In this document: positions 43,766 to 53,384 of the stretch, piece by piece
Numbering within the stretch: the stretch's first letter is position 1
Layout of the letters: each line of letters starts with the position of its first letter
NCBI RefSeq assembly: GCF_000243115.2
Contig: NZ_CP007035.1
Coordinates: forward strand, 3,534,001-3,598,000
From: Niabella soli DSM 19437
GTDB taxonomy: Bacteria > Bacteroidota > Bacteroidia > Chitinophagales > Chitinophagaceae
DNA length: 64,000 bases
Direction of reading: 5' to 3'
The notes under the pieces: model-generated
What the model saw: only the letters and a program-made list of their open reading frames with translations
What the model was told of the DNA's origin: nothing
Databases searched by the model: none
Translations under genes and position numbers: made by a program

Positions 43766-45241
43766 TTATTTTTTCATTATTTTGGGATCGATAAACTCCC
43801 AATCACGGATATGCGGATGGTTATGCTCTCTTTTTTCAATTACATCAAATTCTTTTATTATTTCCGGATAATTTGCCGCAAGATTATTCTGTTCGCTCCG
43901 GTCTTTCTCCAGGTCGTATAATTGCCAGGGCGCTTTCCTGTTGGCTTCCACGCCGGTACGCACGCCCTTCCATTTGCCCATACGGATAGCCACCTGGCCT
44001 CCTTTTTCAGGATATTCAAAATACAGATATTTATGCTGTTGCTGACCGGATTTTCCCAGTAATTCCGGTAAAATGGAAATTCCGTCGGTCACCACGGGTA
44101 TGGGCTGCGCCAGTAGTGCTGAAAAGGTCGGCATCATATCATATTGCACGGACAACAGATCGCTTATCCTGCCCGCAGGAATATGCCCGGGCCAGCGGGC
44201 AATAAAAGGTTCCCGGAACCCACCCTCATACACATCCATTTTCAGCCCCCGCAACCCCTGCTCGCTGTTAAAAAAACGGGCATTTACCCCGCCATTAAAG
44301 GTGGTGCCGTTATCGCTGGAAAACAGGATGATCGTGTTGCCGTCCAGCCCCAGGCTTTTTATGGTTTTCAGTACCAATCCTACCTGGTCATCCAGGCAGG
44401 TGATCATACCGGCATAAGCGGATAGCGGATATTTTGCAGGCGCATACCCGTTTTGACCATAATAGGGCTTCTCGTCAAACTGCCCTTTATAAAGATTAAT
44501 ATATTGCTGCGGCACCTGCAGCGATGCATGCGGAATGGTATAGGGCAGGTATAAAAAGAACGGCCGGTCCTTATTCTTTTTGATAAACGCCAATGCCTTT
44601 TCTGTCATCTTATCAATTGCATAAGTCTTGCCAATGTATTTTTCAAAATCCGCATCGGTTGCCGTTGCCGGGTTCAGCGGTATATGTACATTAATATAGG
44701 GATTATCCAGCGTATCCCATTTCCCGTTTTCCCATAAATGAGAGGGGTAATAATTATGCGCCTGTTTCTGATCCAGGTAGCCGTAAAAATAATCAAAGCC
44801 CTGCCGTTGCGGATCGCCGGTGGTTTGCGGCATCCCCAAACCCCATTTACCAATTGCTCCGGTGGTGTAGCCAGCTTTTTTAAACAGATGCCCTAACGTA
44901 AAGGATCCTTCCGGCAAAGGCATTTGCCCGCCCTCCAAACTGTCTGGAAAACCGCCCAGCTCATAATTTCCGCGTATATAGGAATGGCCGCCATTCTTTC
45001 CGGTAAGCAGCATGCACCGGGCAGGGGCACAAACCGGCGTACCCGAATAATGCCGGGTAAACCGGATGCCTTCACCTGCCATTTTATCCAGGTTGGGCGT
45101 TTTTATTTTTTGCTGCCCATAGCAACCCAGTTCTCCGTAACCAAGGTCATCGGCATAGATGTAAATTACATTCGGCCTTTGTTGTGCCGCAACAACAGCA
45201 CAACAGGAAATCAATAATGCGATCCAGCTAATTTTTTTCAT
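43766..45241 (-). CDS. Secreted S1-family sulfatase A
   Basis: 491-residue exported sulfatase with a signal peptide (residues 1-20). Calcium ligands are Asp31-Asp32 (ADDLGYGELGCYG). The formylglycine site is Cys71 in CAPAR, a variant with Ala in place of the commoner Ser, which still fits the C-x-A/S-x-R style motif. HASLQVP and SSDNGTTFNGG supply other active-site residues. Its start overlaps the stop of sulfatase B by 4 bases. It is the last gene of the ECF-FecR-SusC-SusD locus. The cysteine-type site needs an anaerobic maturase (anSME) or FGE encoded elsewhere. Confidence 0.94.
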   Translation of the reverse strand: MKKISWIALLISCCAVVAAQQRPNVIYIYADDLGYGELGCYGQQKIKTPNLDKMAGEGIRFTRHYSGTPVCAPARCMLLTGKNGGHSYIRGNYELGGFPDSLEGGQMPLPEGSFTLGHLFKKAGYTTGAIGKWGLGMPQTTGDPQRQGFDYFYGYLDQKQAHNYYPSHLWENGKWDTLDNPYINVHIPLNPATATDADFEKYIGKTYAIDKMTEKALAFIKKNKDRPFFLYLPYTIPHASLQVPQQYINLYKGQFDEKPYYGQNGYAPAKYPLSAYAGMITCLDDQVGLVLKTIKSLGLDGNTIILFSSDNGTTFNGGVNARFFNSEQGLRGLKMDVYEGGFREPFIARWPGHIPAGRISDLLSVQYDMMPTFSALLAQPIPVVTDGISILPELLGKSGQQQHKYLYFEYPEKGGQVAIRMGKWKGVRTGVEANRKAPWQLYDLEKDRSEQNNLAANYPEIIKEFDVIEKREHNHPHIRDWEFIDPKIMKK

Positions 45242-46764
45242 TTCTTTTTATTTCTGATCTCTTCAAGTGCTGCTACCATGGCTTTTACTTTTTCGGGATG
45301 TTTTGCTGCCAGATTATTTCTTTCAGAAGGATCTGCAGCAAGATCATAGAGCTGCGGATCGGGACTGTTACCGGTTTCTATATTTACCAGCCGGCTCAAA
45401 GGGGCTCCGGCATTGGGTTCGATATATTTCCAGTTACCCTGTACCAGTGCCAGGGAATTAACCCCCTGTTCCACCAATACCTTGCGGCCGGTTTTTGTTT
45501 TTCCCAAAAAAGCATTTAACAGGTCTTCGCTATCCTGCGCATCGCTTTTTGGTATGGATTGATTAAGCAGCGCGCCAAATGAAGCCAAAAAGTCTATTTG
45601 GGAAACCAGGGCACCGGATATCATCCGTTGCGCTTTTCCGGGCCATTTTATAATGAACGGAAGTCTTGTTCCCGCTTCAAAGGAACTGTACTTGCCACCC
45701 CGATAGATCCCCCAGGGTGTATGACCGTTTAGTTTGGTTACGGCCTCGTCCTGGTAACCATCGTCCAGTACCGGGCCGTTATCACTTGTAAAAATCACAA
45801 TGGTATTTTGTGCTATTCCCTGTAATTCCAGTTCTTTCATGATCTGTCCAACCGCCCAGTCCAGCTGCAAAATAGCGTCCCCACGATAGCCCAGTCCGCT
45901 TTTACCTTTAAACATCGTGGACGGCATCCGGGGCACATGCGGCTCGGTAAGGGTATAGTATAAGAAGAAAGGGCGGGCCTTGTTTTCATTGATGAACTGT
46001 TTTGCCTTTTCCAAAAAAGTAAGCGGCATTTCCTCATCGGTCCAGCGGGCTTTATAGCCGCCACTCATCCAGCCAATGCGGCCAATGCCATTCACAATCG
46101 TATTATCGTGCCCCTGACCCGGGGACGATTGCATCTTCAGCAATTCCGGGTGCTCTCTTCCGGTAGGATCATTACCTATTTTCTTTTTATAATCCACCAT
46201 AATCGGATCTGCTGCGTCGGCGGCCACCACCTTGCCGTTTTCTACAAAAATAGTAGGGACGCGGTCTGCCGTTGCCGGGAAAATAAAGGAATAGCCAAAG
46301 CCCACTTCATTGGGACCGGGTTTAATAGGGGCGTTCCAGTTCTTTTCAACTGTATTTCCCAGACCCAGGTGCCATTTACCCACCAATCCGGTTTGATAGC
46401 CGGCCTTTTCAAATAATAAGGGTAGCGTGGTGCGATCGGTAGGAATAATTAATGCTGCATCCCCGGGCAGAATATGCGTACCCTCCCGCCGCCAGGGATA
46501 GCGGCCCGTAAGCAATGCATAGCGCGATGGCGTACAGGTGGCAGACGTACTGTGCGCGTTCGTAAAACGAATGCCATCTGCCGCCAGCCTGTCAACATTA
46601 GGCGTTTGGATCTTTGTGGCGCCATAGCAGCTTAGATCACCATAGCCAAGATCATCGGCATTGATGATAATGACATTGGGACGCTGCGCCGTTCTTTTAT
46701 TTTGCGCGGCACCTGTCAAAAAACAGCCCAACACCAAAATGATAATGATCAGATTCTTTTTCAT
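45238..46764 (-). CDS. Secreted S1-family sulfatase B
   Basis: 508 residues with a signal peptide (1-21). Metal ligands are Asp37-Asp38 (ADDLGYGDLSCYG), and the formylglycine motif is Cys77 in CTPSR followed by LLTGRYPWR. Further motifs are GKWHLG (about residue 136) and TSDNGP. The layout is close to arylsulfatase A/N-acetylgalactosamine-6-sulfatase types. It starts 10 bases after susD and overlaps sulfatase A by 4 bases. Together the two enzymes should strip sulfate from a glycan or other sulfate ester delivered at the outer membrane. No glycoside hydrolase is encoded in the locus. Confidence 0.95.
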   Translation of the reverse strand: MKKNLIIIILVLGCFLTGAAQNKRTAQRPNVIIINADDLGYGDLSCYGATKIQTPNVDRLAADGIRFTNAHSTSATCTPSRYALLTGRYPWRREGTHILPGDAALIIPTDRTTLPLLFEKAGYQTGLVGKWHLGLGNTVEKNWNAPIKPGPNEVGFGYSFIFPATADRVPTIFVENGKVVAADAADPIMVDYKKKIGNDPTGREHPELLKMQSSPGQGHDNTIVNGIGRIGWMSGGYKARWTDEEMPLTFLEKAKQFINENKARPFFLYYTLTEPHVPRMPSTMFKGKSGLGYRGDAILQLDWAVGQIMKELELQGIAQNTIVIFTSDNGPVLDDGYQDEAVTKLNGHTPWGIYRGGKYSSFEAGTRLPFIIKWPGKAQRMISGALVSQIDFLASFGALLNQSIPKSDAQDSEDLLNAFLGKTKTGRKVLVEQGVNSLALVQGNWKYIEPNAGAPLSRLVNIETGNSPDPQLYDLAADPSERNNLAAKHPEKVKAMVAALEEIRNKKK

Positions 46765-46774
46765 CAGTTATTTT

Positions 46775-48433
46775 TTATTTCAGGTTAGGATTATTGTTTA
46801 CTTCCGATTGCGGGACAGGCCACGGATAATTAGCCGCTTTAAATGCTTTTGTGGTAACATACCATCTGCTGTTGGGGTCGGCGGCGCCAGCGGGTGCCTT
46901 ACGCAAGCTTTTTGCTCCGGGGAAAGACGCGCCGTAAAAATCGCCATTCAGCAAAGTAACGGCATCTTTCCAACGATACAAATCCCATAACCGGATACCT
47001 TCAAAGGCCAGTTCATTTCTTCTTTCTTTTTTAAGAATAGGTAATAAACCGCCAGCATTTGTTTCCTTAACCGGAGGCATTGCAACCGATGCCCGGCCGC
47101 GCACTTTGTTTATAGTGGCGTCCAGTAACGCCTGATCTATTGTTCCTAAATGAATTTCCGCTTCCAGGTAACTCAAAAGTACTTCTGAATAACGGATAAT
47201 AGGCAGATCAATACCTGAATTCTGCAGGTCGCCGCCGCTGAACCCGTCATAACTAAACTTTCGCATGCTGTACCCCGTTCTGGTGGCTTGCTTGCTTAAG
47301 GTAAGCTGGTCGGGGGATGCGGTACTGTCCGGATGACTGATATAAGGCTTTCCTTTGAAGAGCATATTATTGCACAGGATGTTATAGGCAAGCCGGGGAT
47401 CCCTGTTCGCCGTAAAATCTCCGGCTTTATATAGGGGGCTGCCGTAAGAAAAAGCAGAACCATCATTAAAATCGTAAGACTCGGCCAAACTGCCCAGGGG
47501 GCAAAAAATACCCCAACCGGCAGCCATTGCAGGATAAAAATGCTGTAACATTCCATTGGGCGCCAGGTCCACTACATATTGTGTAGCAAAAATAATTTCC
47601 TTGCTGCTTTCATTTGTTCCGTTGAAAAGACTTGCGTAATCGGGATCAATACTATTTTCGTTGAAGTCAATAATTGTTTTATAGGTAGTCGCTGCCTGCT
47701 GCCAGTTTTCCATGGTCAGGTACAGCCTTCCCAAAAAGGCCAGCGCGGCCTGCCGTGTAGCCCGGCCCCGTTCTGATGCAGGCAGCTTTGCCGCATTAGG
47801 AAGCCCTGCCGCCGCCGCTGTTAATTCAGTTTCCACAAAAGCTTGTACTTCGGCTAAAGGTGTCTTCGTTACCTGGTTGGCTTCTGCGGGTCGCAGCACT
47901 TTTGTTATCAGGGGTACTGCTCCAAAATACGTGCTCAAATATAAATATTGAGCGGCCCGTAAAAACCGGGCCTCCGATTTTGTACGCTCTTTGGTTGTTT
48001 CACTTACGGATACAGCTTTATCAATATTCTCAAGAAAATAATTACATCGCGCTATGCGGGAATAGCTGTTAACCCAGTAATTTGGATAGTCCCCTACATT
48101 GGAAGTAAGCGTACCATTGGTTAGTTTATTGAAATTGGAATTATCCCCTCTTCTGTCGTAAGCATTATCCGTGGCAAATTCCAGAAAAATTAACCCGTTA
48201 TAAGACCACCAATCAGTAGGGCTGAACTCTGCAGATTTCTGCATTTGAATATTTCCCTTATACAACGCCGTTAATGCAATATTTACATTTGCTTCGCTTG
48301 TCCAGAAAATATCATTTGCGTATTGGTCCAGGGGGTAAAGATCAAGTTTCTTTGCACAAGAGAACAGGGTAACACCGGCAACAAAAGCAACGATCAGTTT
48401 TGTTTTAAGGCCTTTGTATATATATTGTTTCAT
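46775..48433 (-). CDS. SusD/RagB-family outer-membrane lipoprotein (sulfatase locus)
   Basis: 552-residue surface lipoprotein. The ATG at 48433 (MKQYIYKGLK) is preferred because the upstream extension is not signal-like. Lipobox LFSC is followed by AKKLDLYPLDQYANDIFW, a typical SusD opening. The RAAQYLYLSTYFGAVPLIT segment and the C-terminal RRNELAFEGIRLWDLYRWKD block mark the classic SusD family (PF07980/PF14322). It pairs with the frameshifted SusC upstream and probably binds a sulfated substrate. Confidence 0.95.
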   Translation of the reverse strand: MKQYIYKGLKTKLIVAFVAGVTLFSCAKKLDLYPLDQYANDIFWTSEANVNIALTALYKGNIQMQKSAEFSPTDWWSYNGLIFLEFATDNAYDRRGDNSNFNKLTNGTLTSNVGDYPNYWVNSYSRIARCNYFLENIDKAVSVSETTKERTKSEARFLRAAQYLYLSTYFGAVPLITKVLRPAEANQVTKTPLAEVQAFVETELTAAAAGLPNAAKLPASERGRATRQAALAFLGRLYLTMENWQQAATTYKTIIDFNENSIDPDYASLFNGTNESSKEIIFATQYVVDLAPNGMLQHFYPAMAAGWGIFCPLGSLAESYDFNDGSAFSYGSPLYKAGDFTANRDPRLAYNILCNNMLFKGKPYISHPDSTASPDQLTLSKQATRTGYSMRKFSYDGFSGGDLQNSGIDLPIIRYSEVLLSYLEAEIHLGTIDQALLDATINKVRGRASVAMPPVKETNAGGLLPILKKERRNELAFEGIRLWDLYRWKDAVTLLNGDFYGASFPGAKSLRKAPAGAADPNSRWYVTTKAFKAANYPWPVPQSEVNNNPNLK

Positions 48434-48467
48434 TTTTATTGTTTTGATGTATATCAACTTCGGAAAT

Positions 48468-51400
48468 TTAAAAAACCACATTTACTCCTATGGTGTAATT
48501 GGCTAAAATGGGATAATAGCTTCCGCTGGTAATAATTTCGGGATCCCAGCCTTGCGGATAGTGACTAAAGGTTGCAAGGTTTTCCGCACTTGCGAAAATA
48601 CGGGCGGATGTTATTTTTAACCATTTTTGCTTATCCTTACTTAAAGTGTATCCTAATTGTATATTCTTAACCCGGACATAGTTGCCATTTAAGAGCCAGA
48701 AGTCAGACAATAATGTATTGGGTGATCCGGTATTGGCCAATTGTTCCATCCGGGGATATTTTGCATTCCGGTCAGGGTTTTCCGGGGTCCAGCGCCCATC
48801 CATTTGCCAGCGCTGTACGTTCCCATTGCCGTTGAGCGCATACCCGGCGTATCCATCCAGCCGCCCCTTGGCGCCGCCGATTCCCTGAAATAAAATATTA
48901 AAATCAAAACCGGCGTATCCTGCATTTAAGGAGAGCCCATAAGTATATTTCGGAATATTCGTTCCCAAAATAACACGGTCATAATTAGGATCTACTTTTC
49001 CATCGGGTTTACCGTCCGGTCCGCTTATATCTTTATAGCGAATATCTCCCGGCTTTGGTTTTGCATTTATGGTAGTTTGATTAGCATAACCATCAATATC
49101 CGCCTGGTTAATAAATAGCCCGTCTGAAACATACCCATAATAAAGATTAAGCGGGTAGCCAAGGAAACGGTCGGAACCATTTCCCTGTAATCCATTGGGC
49201 TGTGTAATATTAAGGCCCGGGCCCAGATCAAGCACCTTATTATTAATGATCGAAAAGTTAGCATTTCCGCCAAAAGAAAATCCGGCGATCCTGTCTCTGA
49301 AACCCAACTCAAATTCCCAGCCTTTATTGCTTAGTTTTCCGGCATTAATGGTGCCTATTCCAAAACCCAGCACTTTTGAAAAACTGCCACCGGGATTGGC
49401 AAGAATGTCATAGCCATAACGATCAAAGTAAGCAGCGCTAAAAGTGAGCCGGTTATTTAATGCGGAGCCCTCTAATGCAATATCTTTGGTACGGGTTGAT
49501 TCCCAGTGAAGGGCGGTATCTGTTAAGGTGGTCAGGATTGAGCCTGCTTTTATTACTCCTCCAATAGGATAATTATATGCTGAACCCAAGGCCAGCACCC
49601 GTTGCCAGGGATAATTCCCTATATTCTGATTTCCGAGTGTACCGTAAGAGGCTCTCAATTTCAGGTCATTAATCCATGAAATATTTTCCTTGAAGAAAGA
49701 CTCCTGGGATATACGCCAGCCCAACGCCACTCCTGGAAAATTGGCGTACCGCATGGAAGGCGGAAACCGCGAAGAGCCATCCCGGCGTACAGTGGCTTCT
49801 GCGAGATATTTTCCCGCATAATTATATTGCAGCCGTCCAAAATAAGAATCCATTGCCCACTCCACTTTTGTGCCATTGTTGGTTTGAGTGCCGGGGTCCC
49901 CTGCATTCAATTCAGTAAGGCTGTTGGACTGATACCCGTCTCTGAATGCTGCAGAGGTACGATCTCCGTTATATTCATAGGTATGACCCAACAATATTCC
50001 CAGGGTATGCTTTCCAAATGAACGCTTGTACTCCAGCAGTTCCTGAAGTGTTTTATATTCCACGACTTCATTGTTTTGAGTAAGATTTCCAGGTCCCAGC
50101 ATAACATTGGCATTCAACCGCTGATTGGAAAGGAATCTCCGTTCTAATTGAGCGTTGTTGGTATATCCCGCTATTCCGGAAAGCGTAAGGCCACGTATGA
50201 TCTGCCAGTCTAAACGTACATTTCCCTGTAAGTTGGTCCATTTTGATTTATAAAATGATTCATTATTAAGATAAGAATACGGGGTCCCTTTATTGGCCAG
50301 CCCGGTCCCTAAATCGCCATTGCTTAGCAGATATGGATATATGGCTGGTATGCGCACCACCTGACTAATGGATGTAAGCATATCGTTAAAATCCTGGGTA
50401 GCTGAAGGGGCCGGCTGGTCGTTCAATTCCTGGATCGCGCCAAGCCGGGTAGAGAGGGTCAGGTTTTTGGTGAGTTTATTCGTCATGTTCAAACGAATAT
50501 TATAACGCTGGTAGTCATTCTTAACAACGATCCCGTTTTGATATAAATATCCTAATGACAACAGGTAATCTGTGTTTTCTGTTTTATTGGAAACAGAAAG
50601 ATTATGTCCTGTTTGCAGGGTTCCTTTTTTAAAAATAAGATCGACATAATTAACATCAGGGTAATTGTCCGGATCTGACCCGTCTTTAAATTTTTGGATC
50701 TGTGCCGCAGTATAGGTTCCTGGTGTGGCTTCATTAACAGCCTCCGCATATTCCCAGGAGTGTACAAACTCAGGATATTCTGTAGCCCGCTGGGTTCCCA
50801 CATACCCATTATAGCCAATTTTTATTTTTCCGTTCTGACTTTGCCCGGATTTTGTTGTAACTAAAATAACCCCGTTAGCAGCCCTGGATCCATAAATGGC
50901 TGCGGATGCGGCGTCCTTTAAAACAGAAATACTGGCAATGTCATTAGGATCAATATTATTAAGCTGACCCGGCATTCCATCCACCAGCACCAAAGCATCG
51001 GGGCTGGCCCCAAAAGAAGCGACCCCCGCACCCGTATGGTTCCACCGCTGGCTCCACCCGGCTGACCTGAGCGCTGGGTAACAGTGATTCCCGGCATTTG
51101 TCCGGTAAGCGCCTGCGATGCCTGTGTTACAGCCCTGTTGTTTACATCTTTTGCGGTGATCTGGGAAATAGCGCCAATAACATTTCCTTTTTTCTGCGTT
51201 CCATAACCCACCACTACAACCTCATCAAGACTGTTCTTTTGCGGCTTCATTCTTATGAGCAATGCGCTGTTTTGTCCGGCCGCTATAACATAGTTATTGA
51301 TCTGCTCCGGCTGGTATCCGACAAACTCAAAAAGCAGGTTGTATTTGTCATTAACACTGAGCCCTGATAGCGTAAAAAGGCCCTTGTCATCGGTAATAAG

Positions 51401-51565
51401 GTGCTGTTGCGCGCCTTTGGTACTATTCTCGATTGTGATAGTGGCCCCGCCCAACGGTTCTCCGTTTTCAGATAAAACCTTTCCATTAATATCATTTAAA
51501 CGCTGCCCATAGGACAACAGGGACACTGATATACAAATTAATAGCATTAATAAATGCCTGTTCAT
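48468..51565 (-). pseudogene. SusC/RagA-family receptor interrupted by a single-base frameshift
   Basis: Two ORFs add up to one ~1032-residue SusC. The first part (from ATG 51565, MNRHLLMLLICISVS signal peptide) has the regulatory-like domain, [13 protein letters not shown] and the plug start, up to GGTIRVRG. The second part, in the next frame, continues with [19 protein letters not shown] and the barrel, ending in INVVF. Adding one G to the run of five (plus-strand C run 51023-51027) restores [20 protein letters not shown]. The remainder is undamaged, so this is either a recent mutation, a sequencing or assembly error in the run, or an on/off state. Confidence 0.88.
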
Positions 51566-51657
51566 ACATTTACTTATTAAAAGATTAAAATAAAAATGAT
51601 CCACTCCGGTAGCTTTTGCACCGGGTATTATGAGATAAATACTTTTGTTGGGGTATT

Positions 51658-52695
51658 CTATTCCTTCTTCAGGAAGATCGAATCATTACGTTGTTCATAC
51701 GACAAGTGATTTAATTGGCAAATCGATAGAATGATCACTGAAAGAGAATCGGTATAGAAGAGTTTACCTGTCAGCCTCCTATGCGCAATCGAGGAGTCCT
51801 GGTAAACAATAACCTTTCCATACCTTTTTTCCAGGTTTTTGAATATAGCGCCTAACGTGGCGTCTTTATATTCGATAGTTGTATTGGTCCACAAAATTGA
51901 ATTTGCATCGTCAGTTGAATGGCCGGCTTTCGGCATTTTTGCTCCGTTTATTGGTACGGCGTCCGGAATAGCCGTTACAAGCACCTGCCCGGAAAGTTTG
52001 TCGATATAACAGGTTTTGCCCGGGGTTAAGAAAACATCCTGCATGGCAAATTTTTGATCTTTGGAACGTAAAACTACTTTCCCCTCATGAAGCGCTACAC
52101 GTAGTGCGTAGCTATTATATCGCTGCACCCAAAACCGGGTTCCAAGCGCTGTTGTGGTAACACCGTTAACGGTTACGGTAAACGGGTTTGACGGGTTTTT
52201 TGTAACCTTAAAGAAAGCATCACCGGAAAGCAAAGCGACCTGCCTGGCCCTGGAAAAATCAGATTTATATGAAATCCGGGCTGAGGGCTGCAATAGCACT
52301 TCGCTGCCGTCGGGTAGCCAATATTTCTTCAGGGTCAGCGTTTCATTTTTTAAATATAGCACCACTGCTCCCGCGTTTTTCACTTCCTGTCTGTGTTTTA
52401 ATGGCATTAATTTCCATCCAGCCACAATCAATATTAAAATGGCAGCAGCAGTTAACCAGCGTTTCAGATGAACGATAACAGGCTTTTTCTTCCGAATAAT
52501 TTTTTCCAGCAGCTTTTGACGCTGCCCGTAGGAAAAATGAACTATTTCGGCTTCGGTCAGCGATTCAAGGCCATCCAACTCATCCAGCGCTGTTTCATTT
52601 TCATACAGGTAGGTATATACCCCCTCTGCCTCAGCATAACCTGCTTCGTTATTCAGAAATTTTTGAATCAGTAGTTTATCTATATGCTCCTGCAT
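51658..52695 (-). CDS. FecR-family anti-sigma factor
   Basis: 345-residue inner-membrane regulator: a cytoplasmic anti-sigma domain (about 1-85), one membrane helix (about 87-100, AAAILILIVAGWKLM), a periplasmic FecR domain (SGDAFFKVTKNPSNPFTVTV) and a C-terminal DUF4974-type domain (about 270-345). It senses occupancy of the SusC receptor through its N-terminal extension and releases the ECF sigma factor. It is encoded between the sigma gene and the frameshifted susC, the usual order of such loci. Confidence 0.95.
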   Translation of the reverse strand: MQEHIDKLLIQKFLNNEAGYAEAEGVYTYLYENETALDELDGLESLTEAEIVHFSYGQRQKLLEKIIRKKKPVIVHLKRWLTAAAILILIVAGWKLMPLKHRQEVKNAGAVVLYLKNETLTLKKYWLPDGSEVLLQPSARISYKSDFSRARQVALLSGDAFFKVTKNPSNPFTVTVNGVTTTALGTRFWVQRYNSYALRVALHEGKVVLRSKDQKFAMQDVFLTPGKTCYIDKLSGQVLVTAIPDAVPINGAKMPKAGHSTDDANSILWTNTTIEYKDATLGAIFKNLEKRYGKVIVYQDSSIAHRRLTGKLFYTDSLSVIILSICQLNHLSYEQRNDSIFLKKE

Positions 52696-52744
52696 TTACT
52701 ATATTGTACGTGCAAAAAGCAAAAATTACCTAAGCTGGTAAAAA

Positions 52745-53257
52745 TTATTTTGAAATAAAGCCCAAAATGGTCAAAAAAGCTAAATACTTCCTCAGGTCTT
52801 TTAAGGCATTCATGACATGTGCGTCAACGGTTTTTACGGATATACCTAATTTTGAAGCAATTTCTTTGTGTGAAAAACCTTCTACATAAGCCATCGAAAA
52901 AACTTTTTTGCGTGTAGGGGGAAGTCTTTCAAGACCCTTTTTGATTGTATCTGTTAGTTCCAGTTTAGTAATTGTTTCAGTTGTTGAGGTGGCTTTGATT
53001 TCCTCAGCCAGTTTTCGCAGATGTGCTTCTTTTCTCAGCCAGTCAATAAACACCTGCTTTGCCTTACGGTTTAGCTGGAGTAATTCGGGCAGCTCAAACG
53101 AAAAGCGCTCGCGGTATTCCCACAATTTAATAAATGTAAGCTGCGCCAAATCTTTCGCGGTATCCTCTGATCCTGTTTTTTTCAGAAACAGCGAGTACAC
53201 CTGATCGTAGAATTTATGAAACAGTGCTTCGAAATATATTTCATTAAATACAGTCAT
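52745..53257 (-). CDS. ECF-type RNA polymerase sigma-70 factor
   Basis: 170-residue sigma factor of the Bacteroidota FecI-like group. Region 2 spans about 8-75 (FHKFYDQVYSLFLKKTGSEDTAKDLAQLTFIKLWE), and region 4 about 105-160 (LPPTRKKVFSMAYVEGFSHKEIASKLGISVKTVDAH, an HTH). It is paired with the FecR gene 49 bases downstream and should switch on the SusC-SusD-sulfatase genes. A 127-base gap separates it from the S41 protease gene; no perfect -7 box is seen there, which may mean an autoregulated promoter. Confidence 0.95.
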   Translation of the reverse strand: MTVFNEIYFEALFHKFYDQVYSLFLKKTGSEDTAKDLAQLTFIKLWEYRERFSFELPELLQLNRKAKQVFIDWLRKEAHLRKLAEEIKATSTTETITKLELTDTIKKGLERLPPTRKKVFSMAYVEGFSHKEIASKLGISVKTVDAHVMNALKDLRKYLAFLTILGFISK

Positions 53258-53384
53258 TCGGAAAGATTCGTAAAATCGACGCCCCTATTTATAACGTATT
53301 ACAATAATATGAACGACAAATGAAAATAGCAAAAAATCAACACAGTAGTAAAGGATCGTTCCGTCAGGGGATTTCAGACAAAAA

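Noticed and set aside
43285-43794. 169-codon overlapping ORF with apparent hydrophobic parts
   Set aside because: It overlaps the PadR-coupled membrane protein in another frame and runs into the convergent sulfatase gene; the 43043 frame matches the known type.
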